DNA from: Trueperaceae bacterium
GTDB lineage: Bacteria > Deinococcota > Deinococci > Deinococcales > Trueperaceae
NCBI GenBank assembly: GCA_011389865.1
Contig: JAABTL010000011.1
Location: 1-64,000 of the forward strand
Direction: 5' to 3'
DNA length: 64,000 nucleotides
Part shown: positions 1 through 9,812 of the stretch, piece after piece
How positions within the stretch are numbered: position 1 is the stretch's first letter
Layout: the number at the start of each line of letters is the position of its first letter
The notes under the pieces: generated by a model
What the model saw: the letters and a program-made list of their open reading frames with translations, nothing else
What the model was told of the DNA's origin: nothing
The model's database searches: none
Made by a program: the position numbers and the translations under genes

Positions 1-28
1 CGCCACAACCTCGTCCAGGAGGAGCGCC

Positions 29-583
29 ATGAAGACGGTCATCAAGGAGACGCGCGAGCGCATGCAGAAGTCCCTCGAGGCCTTCGAGGGCAACATCGGG
101 ATCGTGCGGACGGGACGGGCCAACCCGCAGATGCTCAGCCGCGTCATGGTCGACTACTACGGCGCCATGACGCCCCTCAACCAGCTCGCCAACGTCAGCT
201 CGCCCGACCCGCGGACGCTGCTCGTCACGCCGTTCGACAAGACCGCGATCCGCGGCATCGAGAAGGCGATCCTCGAGAGCGACCTGGGCTTCAACCCCAA
301 CAACCAGGGCGACTCGATCTTCATCACCGTCCCGCCGCTCAACGACGAGCGTCGCCGCGACCTGGTCAAGACGGTCAAGCACATGGCCGAGGAGGCCAAG
401 GTGGCGGTGCGCAACATCCGCCGCGACGCCAACGAGGAGCTGCGCGAGATGCACAAGGAGCACCTCCTCTCGGACGACGAGGCCCACACCGGCGAGGCCG
501 AGGTGCAGAAGGTCACCGACGAGTTCGTCGCCCTGATCGACGATCGCACCAAGGCCAAGGAGGACGACATCCTGGCCGTCTGA
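29..583 (+). CDS. frr: Ribosome recycling factor
   Basis: A 184-residue protein, the usual length for ribosome recycling factor, which with EF-G splits post-termination ribosomes in the cytoplasm. The N-terminal MKTVIKETRERMQKSLEAFE helix, the IVRTGRANPQML stretch (about residues 25-36) and the C-terminal charged helix with NIRRDANEEL (about 130-139) are family hallmarks. A strong ribosome binding site (AGGAGGAGCG) lies just before the ATG. cdsA follows 18 bp downstream, the frr-cdsA order seen in many bacteria where pyrH/tsf precede frr. The upstream genes lie outside the window. Identification is secure. Confidence 0.97.
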   Translation: MKTVIKETRERMQKSLEAFEGNIGIVRTGRANPQMLSRVMVDYYGAMTPLNQLANVSSPDPRTLLVTPFDKTAIRGIEKAILESDLGFNPNNQGDSIFITVPPLNDERRRDLVKTVKHMAEEAKVAVRNIRRDANEELREMHKEHLLSDDEAHTGEAEVQKVTDEFVALIDDRTKAKEDDILAV

Positions 584-601
584 GGCCGGGCGTCGCCCCC
601 G

Positions 602-1441
602 TTGCACATCCCGCGCATCGCGTCGGCCTTCGTGGCCTTCCTCGTCACCCTCGTGGTGCTGTGGGTGGGCCTGCCCCTGCTGGGTCCCATCTACCTCTTC
701 CTGGTGGCCATCGCGATCCAGGAGTACGCCTCGATGATGGAGCTGCGCGGCGTGCCCGTGCGGCGACGCAGCCTGTGGGTGGTCAGCGCCCTGACGCTCC
801 CCGCCTCGCTGCCGGCGGGCCACCCGTGGATGGAGGTCCTCGGCGGTGTCCCCTGGCGCGAACTGCTGCTGATCGGCTTCGCGCTCTACCTGCTGGTGGC
901 CGAGGTCGTCACCTCCAACCGCAGCTCGCTGCACTCGCTCGTCTTCACGCTGTTCGGCTACGTGTGGATCTCCTGGGGGTTCGGGCTGATCATCACGCTG
1001 AGGTACACGCCCGATGGTGTGATCGGCCTGTGGTACCTCACCTTCCCGATGCTGGCGATCATCGCCACCGACGTCGGCGGCTACGTCTTCGGTTCGCTGT
1101 GGGGGCGGCGGCTGCTCGCGCCGCGCATCAGCCCCAAGAAGACCGTCGAAGGCCTGATCGGCGGCCTCGCGCTCGCGCTCGTCGTGGTCGGCACGACCAT
1201 GGCGCTCCTGCCCCTGTGGACCGACTTCCGGCTCGACGTCATGCACCTGCTGGTGTTCGCCCTGGCGGTGCCCCTGGCGGCCCTTGCCGGGGACCTCTTC
1301 GAGTCGCTGGTCAAGCGTTGGGCCGGCGTCAAGGACACCGGGGTCTTCCTGCCGGGGCACGGCGGCGTGCTCGACCGCATCGACAGCACCCTGATCGCGG
1401 TGCCGGCCACCTACCTGCTCGTCCAGCTGCTGCTGCTCTGA
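602..1441 (+). CDS. cdsA: Phosphatidate cytidylyltransferase
   Basis: Integral membrane enzyme making CDP-diacylglycerol from phosphatidate and CTP, the entry step to phospholipid synthesis. The 279-residue product has about eight hydrophobic segments and ends with the CDP-diglyceride synthase signature SLVKRWAGVKDTG followed by HGGVLDRID, plus the earlier GRRLLAPRISPKKTVEG motif. The start chosen is a TTG immediately after frr; it has no clear Shine-Dalgarno sequence, and a later GTG inside the first helix is possible. It is probably cotranscribed with frr. The function is certain; the exact start is less so. Confidence 0.93.
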   Translation: MHIPRIASAFVAFLVTLVVLWVGLPLLGPIYLFLVAIAIQEYASMMELRGVPVRRRSLWVVSALTLPASLPAGHPWMEVLGGVPWRELLLIGFALYLLVAEVVTSNRSSLHSLVFTLFGYVWISWGFGLIITLRYTPDGVIGLWYLTFPMLAIIATDVGGYVFGSLWGRRLLAPRISPKKTVEGLIGGLALALVVVGTTMALLPLWTDFRLDVMHLLVFALAVPLAALAGDLFESLVKRWAGVKDTGVFLPGHGGVLDRIDSTLIAVPATYLLVQLLLL

Positions 1442-1577
1442 CGGCCGGTCGGCGGCGGTGACCTGCGCCGCGGGCGGTCCCGGCCGCGGTGGCGGCGCCC
1501 GCCACCCGCGTCGCCGGCCGGCGCACACCCAGTCCCAGGCCGCGGATGCTAGCCTCGCCGTCGCTAGGAGCCCCAGC

Positions 1578-4064
<2,487 letters not shown>

Positions 4065-4072
4065 TCCTCGTC

Positions 4073-4108
4073 CCGCGGTGGCGGCGCCCTCGGGCGCCGC
4101 CACCGCGG
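4073..4108. terminator. Bidirectional hairpin terminator between glnS and the S10 peptidase gene
   Basis: A perfect 17-bp inverted repeat (arms 4073-4089 and 4092-4108) with a 2-nt centre lies between two convergent genes. There is no T-run on either side, so it could act as a GC-only terminator or an mRNA 3'-end stabiliser for both genes. Confidence 0.7.
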
Positions 4109-4116
4109 CGTCCTGC

Positions 4117-5640
4117 TCAGGGGGCCAGCGGACTCGTGCGCTCGGGATCGGCCGCCGCACGCACGAAGCGCGCGAGGTCGTCCTTCATCTGGCGCAGGAT
4201 GCCGACGTCGACGTACATCATGTGGCCGGCGTGGTACCGCACCTCCTCGAGGTTGCCGCGCAGCTCGGGCGGAAGACCCAGGTGGTCGAGCGTGTAACGG
4301 GTCGCGAAGTGCGGCGTCGCCAGGTCGTAGACGCCGCTGGCGACGAACACCCTGAGGAACGGATGGGTGGCGATCGCGCGCCGCAGGGTCTCGGCCACGT
4401 TGACGAAGCGGTTCTGGAACTTACCGTAGTCCCACACGGCGTAGAGGCTCGAGATGACCTCGTACGGCAGGTCGCTGTCGAAGCCGAGCTCGCGCCGCAG
4501 GTAGTCGTTGACGGTGGCCCCGTAGGCGCCCATGGTGGCCCCCATCGAGGGGTCGAACTCGGGCCTCTCGCCCCCACCGTCGCGATCGACCCCGGTGTAG
4601 CGCGCGTCGATCCGGCCGACCGTGCGGCCGCGCTCGCGCAGCAGCTCCTTGGTGAAGCGGTGGATGTCGAGCCGCAGGCGGCTGCGGCGCACGTAGCCCT
4701 CGTCCAGGCCGGTGTAGCGCGCCAGGTCGACCGCCAACGCGTCGACCTCCTCCGACGATAGGGCGTCGCCGCGAAGCAGCGCGGGACCGTAGCGATCGAG
4801 CGTCCACGCCTCGACCTCGGCGAGCAGGTCGTCGATCGGGCGCGCCTGCAGCTCGGCGTCGAGCTTGCCGTGGAAATGGGCCGCGGCGGCGTAGGTGGGG
4901 AGGAACAGCAGCGGTGGCAGGTCGTTGCCCGTCTCGAAGCGGACGGTCGAGAAGTCGAGCACGCTGGAGATCAGCATGAGGCCGTTGAGGTAGAGGGCGT
5001 GCCGGTCCATGAGGTAACCCGCGAGGGCGGCCGCGCGCGTGGTGCCGTAGCTCTCGCCGATCAGGTACTTCGGCGACGACCAGCGACCGAAGCGCGAGAT
5101 CCACAACCTGATGAAGTCGCCGACGCTCTCGACGTCACCGTCGAAACCGTGGAACTCCTTCGGCTTCTCGCCCTTCACCGCCCGGCTGAAGCCCGTGCCG
5201 ACGGGATCGATGAACACCAGGTCGCTGACGTCGAGCAGGCTGGCGTCGTTCTCGACCAGCTGGTACGGCGGCGGGACCGGCATGCCGTCGTCCTGCAGGC
5301 GCACCCGCTTGGGCCCCAACAGCCCGAGATGCATCCACACCGACGAGGAGCCGGGGCCGCCGTTGAACGAGAACGTCACCGGGCGCTGCGCGGGATCGCC
5401 GGCGCCCTCGCGCGCGTACGCCACGAAGAAGACCTCGGCCCGCGGCCGCGCCCCCTCCCAGGTGGCCGTCGCATCGCCGTCCTTGCGCTTCTCCTGGTGC
5501 AGGACGATGCGCCCGGTCGTCGACGTGTAGCGCACGGTGGCGCCGCCGATGGTCGTCTGGTGGTGACGGGTGACGAGCTGATCGGCGACCGCCGCCGGCG
5601 CGCTGCGGGCGTCTCCTTCGGATGCGGGTGGCTGCGGCAT
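4117..5640 (-). CDS. Peptidase S10 family serine carboxypeptidase-like protein
   Basis: A 507-residue alpha/beta-hydrolase-fold carboxypeptidase. It shows the oxyanion-region motif FNGGPGSSSVW (about residue 91), the nucleophile motif GESYGTTRAA (about 195), an acid residue in GVYDLATPH (about 436) and the catalytic histidine in YHAGHMMY (about 472). Bacterial S10 members of this size are usually reported as secreted or cytosolic peptidases of unknown substrate. No signal peptide is visible here, so a cytoplasmic location is inferred. AGGAGGTCGC precedes the ATG at 5640. A small unknown gene ends 39 bp upstream on the same strand and may be cotranscribed. Confidence 0.9.
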   Translation of the reverse strand: MPQPPASEGDARSAPAAVADQLVTRHHQTTIGGATVRYTSTTGRIVLHQEKRKDGDATATWEGARPRAEVFFVAYAREGAGDPAQRPVTFSFNGGPGSSSVWMHLGLLGPKRVRLQDDGMPVPPPYQLVENDASLLDVSDLVFIDPVGTGFSRAVKGEKPKEFHGFDGDVESVGDFIRLWISRFGRWSSPKYLIGESYGTTRAAALAGYLMDRHALYLNGLMLISSVLDFSTVRFETGNDLPPLLFLPTYAAAAHFHGKLDAELQARPIDDLLAEVEAWTLDRYGPALLRGDALSSEEVDALAVDLARYTGLDEGYVRRSRLRLDIHRFTKELLRERGRTVGRIDARYTGVDRDGGGERPEFDPSMGATMGAYGATVNDYLRRELGFDSDLPYEVISSLYAVWDYGKFQNRFVNVAETLRRAIATHPFLRVFVASGVYDLATPHFATRYTLDHLGLPPELRGNLEEVRYHAGHMMYVDVGILRQMKDDLARFVRAAADPERTSPLAP

Positions 5641-5679
5641 GCGACCTCCTCAGGGGATCGACCGAGCCTACCAGCCGCA

Positions 5680-5982
5680 TCAGGCCACGGGTTCGGGCCC
5701 GCCGGCCAGCTCCACCACCACCGTGCCGCGGCCGGCGTCGTACCAGCAGCCCACCGCCTGCGCCCGGTGCGGTCGGCCATCGACGTCGCAGGGCACACGA
5801 CCGTGCACCATCATCGAGCGGAGCAACGCGGCCAGCCCGGGTCCGTCGACCGCGCCCTCCCACAACCACCGCGGCTCCGGGGCGTCGGCGTCGACGCCCC
5901 CGGAGGGCTCGCGGCTCACGACCCGCCGCAACATGCCGGGCAGACCCTGCAGACGTACCACCGGTGCGCGCTCGCTGACCAT
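5680..5982 (-). CDS. Small protein of unknown function
   Basis: About 100 residues from an ATG at 5982, beginning MVSERAPVVRLQGLPGML. I do not recognise it. It has an acidic middle and contains WLWEGAVDGPGLAALLRSMM and VGCWYDAGRGTVVVEL, which read like an ordinary folded alpha/beta domain, and the third-position GC is high, as in real genes here. It ends 39 bp before the S10 peptidase start on the same strand, so an operon is plausible. No convincing ribosome binding site is visible and GTG starts further upstream cannot be excluded. It could also be non-coding. Confidence 0.5.
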   Translation of the reverse strand: MVSERAPVVRLQGLPGMLRRVVSREPSGGVDADAPEPRWLWEGAVDGPGLAALLRSMMVHGRVPCDVDGRPHRAQAVGCWYDAGRGTVVVELAGGPEPVA

Positions 5983-6079
5983 GCCCACAGGATGCACCCA
6001 CCGCGGGACCGCCCTGACGGGAACCTCGGCAGAAGCCAAGTGCCTCTCGGCCACAGCCGGCACCACGACGGGCAGTTGG

Positions 6080-6085
6080 TACGCT
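6080..6085 (+). promoter_or_regulatory. TANNNT box, leaderless start (gene at 6092)
   Basis: TACGCT lies 6 nt before the GTG at 6092, which has no Shine-Dalgarno sequence. This fits the -10 element of a leaderless transcript. Confidence 0.55.
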
Positions 6086-6091
6086 CGGGGC

Positions 6092-6889
6092 GTGCCCACC
6101 ATCGGCGCCCTGAACGAGACGCCGCTCCACGATGCGCTCAAGCGGTCGGTAGCGCCCGCGGGCGCGGCCTTCGAGGTGCCGGTCGCGGGTTTCGTGATCG
6201 ACGCGGTGCACGACGGCCTCCTGATCGAGGTCCAGACCCGCGGCGTCGGTAGGCTGCGGCGCAAGCTCCGGCTGCTGCTCGCCGAGCACCCGGTCCGGCT
6301 CGTGCTGCCGGTGACCGTGGCGAAGTGGATCGTCAAGCTCGGTGAGAAGCCCACGCGCCGTCGCTCACCCAAGCGCGGGCACCCGGCCGACGTGGCCCGT
6401 GAGCTGGTGGGCATCCCCGACCTGCTCGACCACCCCGGACTCGAGCTGGAGCTGGTGCTCATCGAGGAGGAGGAGTGGCGCGAGCACCGCGCCGGCGTGG
6501 CCTGGCGCCGTCGGGGCTGGGTGACGGTCGACCGTCGCCTGGTGGCGGTCCTCGAGCGCCGCCGTTGGCGCGGGCACGCCGGCCTGCTCGCGCTGCTGCC
6601 CGAGGATCTCGCCGCTCCGTTCGGCACCGCCGAGCTCGCCGCGTGCACCGGGATGAGCCGCAGCACGGCCCAGAAGCTGGTCTACTGCCTGCGCATGGGC
6701 GCCTGTCTCGACGTCGTCGGCAAGGCGGGCAACGCCGTCCAATACGCGCGGACACGGTCCGATCGGGACGATCGGTCCGATCGGCACGATCGGGACGACC
6801 GGCTCGACCGGGACGACCGGCTCGACCGGGACGACCGGCGAGATCGCGGCGCCCCGCTCGCGTCGGCGATCGACACGGCGCGCCACTGA
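6092..6889 (+). CDS. Unknown protein with PD-(D/E)XK-like N-terminus and putative winged helix
   Basis: A 265-residue product starting at a GTG behind a leaderless-type box. Residues about 20-50 (FEVPVAGFVIDAVHDGLLIEVQTRG) carry an Asp and, after a beta-strand, E-V-Q, arranged like the D...ExQ/K core of PD-(D/E)XK nucleases. WIVKLGEK and RRRSPKRGHPADVARELV follow. Residues 180-215 (AELAACTGMSRSTAQKLVYCL) look like a helix-turn-helix. The nuclease reading is inference from motif spacing only. The C-terminus is five 18-bp repeats rich in D and R (DNA 6755-6844). The gene converges on addA, 16 bp away, so a DNA-processing role is possible but unproven. Confidence 0.65.
   Translation: MPTIGALNETPLHDALKRSVAPAGAAFEVPVAGFVIDAVHDGLLIEVQTRGVGRLRRKLRLLLAEHPVRLVLPVTVAKWIVKLGEKPTRRRSPKRGHPADVARELVGIPDLLDHPGLELELVLIEEEEWREHRAGVAWRRRGWVTVDRRLVAVLERRRWRGHAGLLALLPEDLAAPFGTAELAACTGMSRSTAQKLVYCLRMGACLDVVGKAGNAVQYARTRSDRDDRSDRHDRDDRLDRDDRLDRDDRRDRGAPLASAIDTARH
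6755..6844 (+). repeat. In-frame palindromic tandem repeat, 18-bp period, five units
   Basis: Units at 6755, 6773, 6791, 6809 and 6827 encode a D/R-rich tail. The first two contain CCGATCG-GGA-CGATCGG and CGATCGG-T-CCGATCG dyads (7+3+7+1 = 18). The last three are a diverged CGACCGG version. It lies at the C-terminus of the nuclease-like protein. Confidence 0.88.
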
Positions 6890-6905
6890 GGCGCCCCGGG
6901 CGCGC

Positions 6906-9812
6906 TCACCCCGCCACCCGACGGCGCCACGCCGCCCGCAGCGCCTCGTCGGGGAGCGTCACCACCTGCCGCCGACGCAGGTCGATGAGGCGTGCGACCG
7001 GTCGCACGCCGCGCACCAGCTCCACCGCCCGGACGTACGTCGCCATGGCGAAGTGGTAGCGCTCGGGATCGAGCCGCCGGTCGGTCTTGTAGTCATCGAG
7101 CCGCCACGCGTCGCCCGTGCGGGTCAGCCGGTCGATCACGCCCTGCCAGGTGCTGCCGCCGGCCTCGAAGGCGAAGGGGAGCTCGGCGTGCTCCTCGTCC
7201 GCGCTTCCCGGCTCGGGCAGCGCGCCCGCGTCCACCAGCTCCCAGAACCCGTCCACCAGGCCCTGGACCTCGACGAGGATGCTCGCACGCGCCTCTGCCG
7301 GGAACGGGAACAGCACCTCCTGACCGGCGAGGCCGGTCACCTGGTCGTCGCCGGCGCGCTCGCGCCTGCGTGCGTGCGTGCGCGCGAGCGCGTCGTGCAC
7401 GAGCGTCCCGATCGCGGTCCCGCGGCCGGCGAAGCGCTCGCCGGCGGCGGGATCGGCGGGGCGCAGGTCGTCGTCGCCGACCCCGTGGCCGGCGTCGTCC
7501 GGCGCCGCCAGTGGTGCCGCCATTGGCGCAGCCAATGGTGCCGCCATTGGCGCAGCCAATGGCGCTGGCCAGGGCGCCCGCACGCGCGCCTCCGGCGCCC
7601 GGCCGGCGCCCTCCAGCACGACCCACGACGGGCTGACGACCGGGGGGAACGGCGCGGGCGGGGGCACGCGGCCGGCCCACGGGGCGGCGGCGGCCAGCGC
7701 GATCGGCGGCTCCCGGGGGACCGAGGGCGCGCCGGCGTCCCCGCCCGCGTGCTGCTCGACCACCAGCGAGAGCGCGCGGGCGACGGCGGCGGGCCGCTCG
7801 TCCCCGCCGCCGGCGGGCCCGAGGCCGGCGAGGTGGAAGGCACGTAGCCACGGCCCAGGTCCCTGCGCGCCCTGGCTGCCCGTCACGATCAGCTCGTCGC
7901 GCGGCCGGCTGAGCGCCACGTACAGCGCCCGGAAGGTCTCGCCCTCGGCCCTCGCCCGCCGCTCGACCTCCAGCGCCTGGTACTCGGGCGTCCCGCGCCG
8001 GGCGAGGCGACCGTCGCGGGCGTCGACCGCGACCGGCGCATCCCGCTCCCAACCGCGCGCCCCAGCGTCGACGACCAGCGCGACCGGCCATTCCAGCCCC
8101 TTGGCCGCGTGCACGGTCACCAGGGTGACGCCGTCCCCCGCCTGCGGCACGTCACCGGCGTCGGTCTCGCGCGCCAGCCGCTCGAAGCCGTCCACGAGCC
8201 GCTCGAGGTCGCCCGGCGGCCGCTCCGCCAGCGCGACCACCAGCGCGTCGACGTTGTCGCGCGCCCGCCGCGGCCAGCGCGCGACGAACGGGACGCCGTC
8301 GACCAGCGGCTCGTACGCCAGCCGTGCGACCGCGCGGGCGGGATCGCCGCGAACGAGCGCGCGCACGGCGGCGAGCCGATCGGCGACACGGGGCGCTCGC
8401 TCGCGCAGCGAGCCCTCGGGGTGGGCGTCGCGGGCGACGGCAGCGGCGGCCGAGGCGTCGAGGCCACCGAACGGGCCGCGCAGGAAGGCGGCCAGCGACA
8501 TGCCGCGCGGATCCAGCGCCACCCGCAGTGCGTGCCACAGATCGCGCAGCTCGGGTCGCGTGAAGAACCCGCGTCCCTGGCGCAGCACCGCCGGCACGCC
8601 CGCTGCGCGCAGGGCCGCCTCGACCGCCGCCAGGGCGGCGTGGGAGCGGGCGATGACCGCGATCTCGCCCCAACGACGCCCCTCTCCGTGCAGCCGCCGC
8701 AGCCTGCCGGCGAGCCAACCGAACTCGGCGGCGCGCAGCTCGTCGAGGCCGCGGGCGTCGTCCCGCCACCAGTGGAGCTCGACGCGGCCCTCCCGCGCCG
8801 CCTGCTCGCCCGCGGGGCGGACGTCCGGCGCCTCCTCCGGGCCGAACCCCCAGCCCTCCTCCGCCAACCGCCCGGTCAGGTGGTTGAGCAGCGCGGTCAC
8901 TTCGGGCGTGTGCCGGCGGGTCTCGACCAACGGCGCATCCAGGGTGCCCTCCCGCGCCGCGCGTCGCGCGGCGCGGCGGAAGACCTCGACGTCCGCCTGC
9001 CGGAAGCCGTAGATCGACTGCTTGGGGTCGCCGACGACCTCGACCCGCGCGCCTGCGCGCTCCAGGGCCTCGAACAGCCGCCCCTGCAGCGGGTTGACGT
9101 CCTGAAACTCGTCGACCAGCAGCAGCGGCGTGCGCGCCACCAGGCGGGCCGCCAGGGCGGGCGCCTCGACGCATCTCAGCGCCTGCCGCTCGATCTCCGA
9201 AGGCGCCAGTCGCGCGGGCCCCATGCGCGCCGACCAGCGGTCGTAGGCCGCCTGGTGCAGCGTCCAGAGGTCGCCGGCCGCGTCGTCCACCGGCCGCAGC
9301 TCGGGCGCGAGCGATCGCCGCCCGAACAGCGCCATCGCCTCGTCGGCGGCCGTCTCCCCCAGCCGCTCGACGACGGCCGCGAGGGGGTGGCCCGGCAGCT
9401 CGGCGACGTACAGCAGGCTGCGCAACTCCTCCTCGAAGGTGGCCTGCGCCTCCCCCTCGCCGTAGGGCACGAAGTCCGGATCGAGCCCGATGCTCGGCGC
9501 CACGGATCGCAGGGCCCGCATCAGGAAGCCGTGAATCGTCGCCATCGTGGCGCCGCCGAGCTCGCGCGACGCCTCCTCGAAGCGCGGGCGCCGGGCCTCG
9601 TCGAGGCACACCGCGCCACCCAGGTAGCTCCCCTCACGCGACAGGGCGCCGATCGCCTCGCCGACCCGGACCCGCAGCTCGGCGGCGGCCGTGCGCGTGT
9701 AGGTGACGGCGGCGATGCGCCGCAGCGGCACCCCGTCGTCGATCGCGTGGAGCACCCGCAGGACGAGCGAGGTCGTCTTCCCCGTCCCGGCCGAGGCGAC
9801 GCGCACCCTCAT
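6906..9812 (-). CDS. addA: AddA-like ATP-dependent helicase/nuclease subunit
   Basis: UvrD/Rep-type superfamily 1A helicase with a C-terminal nuclease domain, the motor and cutting subunit of an AddAB double-strand-break resection enzyme. The 968-residue protein shows Walker A ASAGTGKTTSLVL (about residue 8), AVTYTRTAAAELR, Walker B LLLVDEFQDVNP, VGDPKQSIYGFRQADVEVF, VHAAKGLEWPVALV, LYVALSRPRDEL and a RecB-family nuclease motif GVIDRL...LDDYKTDR near the end. Its ATG at 9812 overlaps the addB stop (ATGA), so translation is coupled. Residues about 750-767 are an Ala/Pro repeat from a 24-bp palindromic tandem repeat (7512-7559) in the linker before the nuclease domain. Confidence 0.92.
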   Translation of the reverse strand: MRVRVASAGTGKTTSLVLRVLHAIDDGVPLRRIAAVTYTRTAAAELRVRVGEAIGALSREGSYLGGAVCLDEARRPRFEEASRELGGATMATIHGFLMRALRSVAPSIGLDPDFVPYGEGEAQATFEEELRSLLYVAELPGHPLAAVVERLGETAADEAMALFGRRSLAPELRPVDDAAGDLWTLHQAAYDRWSARMGPARLAPSEIERQALRCVEAPALAARLVARTPLLLVDEFQDVNPLQGRLFEALERAGARVEVVGDPKQSIYGFRQADVEVFRRAARRAAREGTLDAPLVETRRHTPEVTALLNHLTGRLAEEGWGFGPEEAPDVRPAGEQAAREGRVELHWWRDDARGLDELRAAEFGWLAGRLRRLHGEGRRWGEIAVIARSHAALAAVEAALRAAGVPAVLRQGRGFFTRPELRDLWHALRVALDPRGMSLAAFLRGPFGGLDASAAAAVARDAHPEGSLRERAPRVADRLAAVRALVRGDPARAVARLAYEPLVDGVPFVARWPRRARDNVDALVVALAERPPGDLERLVDGFERLARETDAGDVPQAGDGVTLVTVHAAKGLEWPVALVVDAGARGWERDAPVAVDARDGRLARRGTPEYQALEVERRARAEGETFRALYVALSRPRDELIVTGSQGAQGPGPWLRAFHLAGLGPAGGGDERPAAVARALSLVVEQHAGGDAGAPSVPREPPIALAAAAPWAGRVPPPAPFPPVVSPSWVVLEGAGRAPEARVRAPWPAPLAAPMAAPLAAPMAAPLAAPDDAGHGVGDDDLRPADPAAGERFAGRGTAIGTLVHDALARTHARRRERAGDDQVTGLAGQEVLFPFPAEARASILVEVQGLVDGFWELVDAGALPEPGSADEEHAELPFAFEAGGSTWQGVIDRLTRTGDAWRLDDYKTDRRLDPERYHFAMATYVRAVELVRGVRPVARLIDLRRRQVVTLPDEALRAAWRRRVAG
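7512..7559 (-). repeat. In-frame palindromic tandem repeat in addA (24-bp period)
   Basis: Two identical 24-bp units plus a partial third, encoding APLAAPMA-type repeats. The unit is CCATTGGC-GCA-GCCAATGG followed by a 5-nt spacer, so dyads 8-3-8 and 8-5-8 alternate. It lies in the linker between the helicase and nuclease regions. Confidence 0.9.

Noticed and set aside
1458-1577. 40-residue N-terminal extension of GlnRS from a GTG at 1458
   Set aside because: The extension is low complexity and lacks a ribosome binding site, while the GTG at 1578 has AGGAG at good spacing and matches the family start.
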